From: Quisquiliibacterium sp.
GTDB taxonomy: Bacteria > Pseudomonadota > Gammaproteobacteria > Burkholderiales > Burkholderiaceae_E
Reading direction: 5' to 3'
DNA length: 5,379 nucleotides
Assembly (NCBI GenBank): GCA_023257915.1
Contig: JALRBB010000012.1
Coordinates: 1-5,379 of the forward strand
The notes beneath the pieces were generated by a model. That model worked only from the letters and a program-made list of their open reading frames with translations. It was not told where the DNA came from and did no database searches. The translations under genes were made by a program, and so were the position numbers. Below, one piece after another: positions 5,229-5,379 of the stretch. Numbering within the stretch: the first letter of the stretch is position 1; each line of letters begins with the position of its first letter.

Positions 5229-5379
5229 TTAATGCTGGCGAAGAATGCCGGAGCCCAGGGGCTCAGGTCCGCCAAGTACATGGACGTGCAGATGATACAC
5301 CTCCTGCCTGCCCACTCTGCCATTGTTGATGATGACCCTGAAGCCATCGGCACAACCCTGCTCGCGGGCCAGTTGCCCC
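5229..5379 (-). CDS. HIT-family (HinT-like) nucleotide-binding protein, C-terminal part (cut by window edge)
   Basis: The last 49 codons and the TAA (5229-5231) of a histidine-triad protein are visible. Seen: [20 protein letters not shown] followed by VHVLGG; the triad H-L-H-V-H-V-L gives the HIT motif HxHxHxx, whose histidines in family members form the catalytic site for hydrolysing AMP from phosphoramidates (HinT-type activity). The preceding YH and following LGG match the HinT/PKCI branch. The end, after LGSGILRQH, is short, as in small HIT proteins of about 110-120 residues, so roughly half is missing beyond the window. In related betaproteobacteria this gene, as I recall, lies between hisIE and tatA; the his genes are not in view. 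It probably shares a transcript with tatABC, though no functional link to Tat export is known to me. Confidence 0.93.
   Translation of the reverse strand, partial: GQLAREQGCADGFRVIINNGRVGRQEVYHLHVHVLGGPEPLGSGILRQH

Noticed and set aside
5214..5230. GGCA-AGC-TGCC followed by G and five T on the plus strand (terminator-like)
   Set aside because: The stem is only 4 bp and no plus-strand gene ends upstream; on the minus strand, where the genes are, the T run would precede the hairpin.
5251..5264. Inverted repeat GAGCCC-AG-GGGCTC
   Set aside because: It lies within HIT coding sequence (PEPLGS codons) and is explained by GC-rich codons; no regulatory context is visible.

Overview
This GC-rich window (about 60% G+C by eye) reads as an ordinary chromosomal block from a betaproteobacterium. 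The evidence is a Tat-exported Rieske protein followed by cytochrome b (petAB of a bc1 complex), a beta-type MscL, and the order HIT-tatA-tatB-tatC / HtrA protease / NIF3 / mscL / petA-petB, which I recall as conserved in Burkholderiales and relatives. The genus cannot be fixed from this window.

Layout from left to right: the 5' end of petB (minus strand, cut by the window edge) lies downstream of petA (minus). A 256-bp divergent spacer separates petA from mscL (plus). A short convergent spacer then leads to a NIF3/YbgI-type gene (minus). Its start codon overlaps the start codon of a DegS-like, membrane-anchored HtrA protease on the plus strand. That protease converges, with a 28-bp gap, on tatC, tatB and tatA (all minus). 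The window ends in the 3' part of a HIT-family (HinT-like) gene, also minus, whose 5' end is outside.

The genes share an envelope and energy theme. TatABC exports folded proteins across the inner membrane. PetA is itself a Tat-type precursor (twin-arginine SRRAAV at residues 11-16) and must be inserted before it can join cytochrome b in the bc1 complex. The protease is anchored to the inner membrane with its catalytic and PDZ domains in the periplasm. MscL is the emergency osmotic valve in the same membrane. The NIF3 and HIT proteins are soluble and have no clear link to the others.

I found no mobile element, CRISPR array, RNA gene or defence/toxin system, and no convincing new multi-gene system. 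The most interesting non-coding signals are a pair of 9-bp direct repeats next to a putative pet promoter, three consecutive stem-loops filling the tatA-tatB spacer, and the two start codons sharing one CATG.
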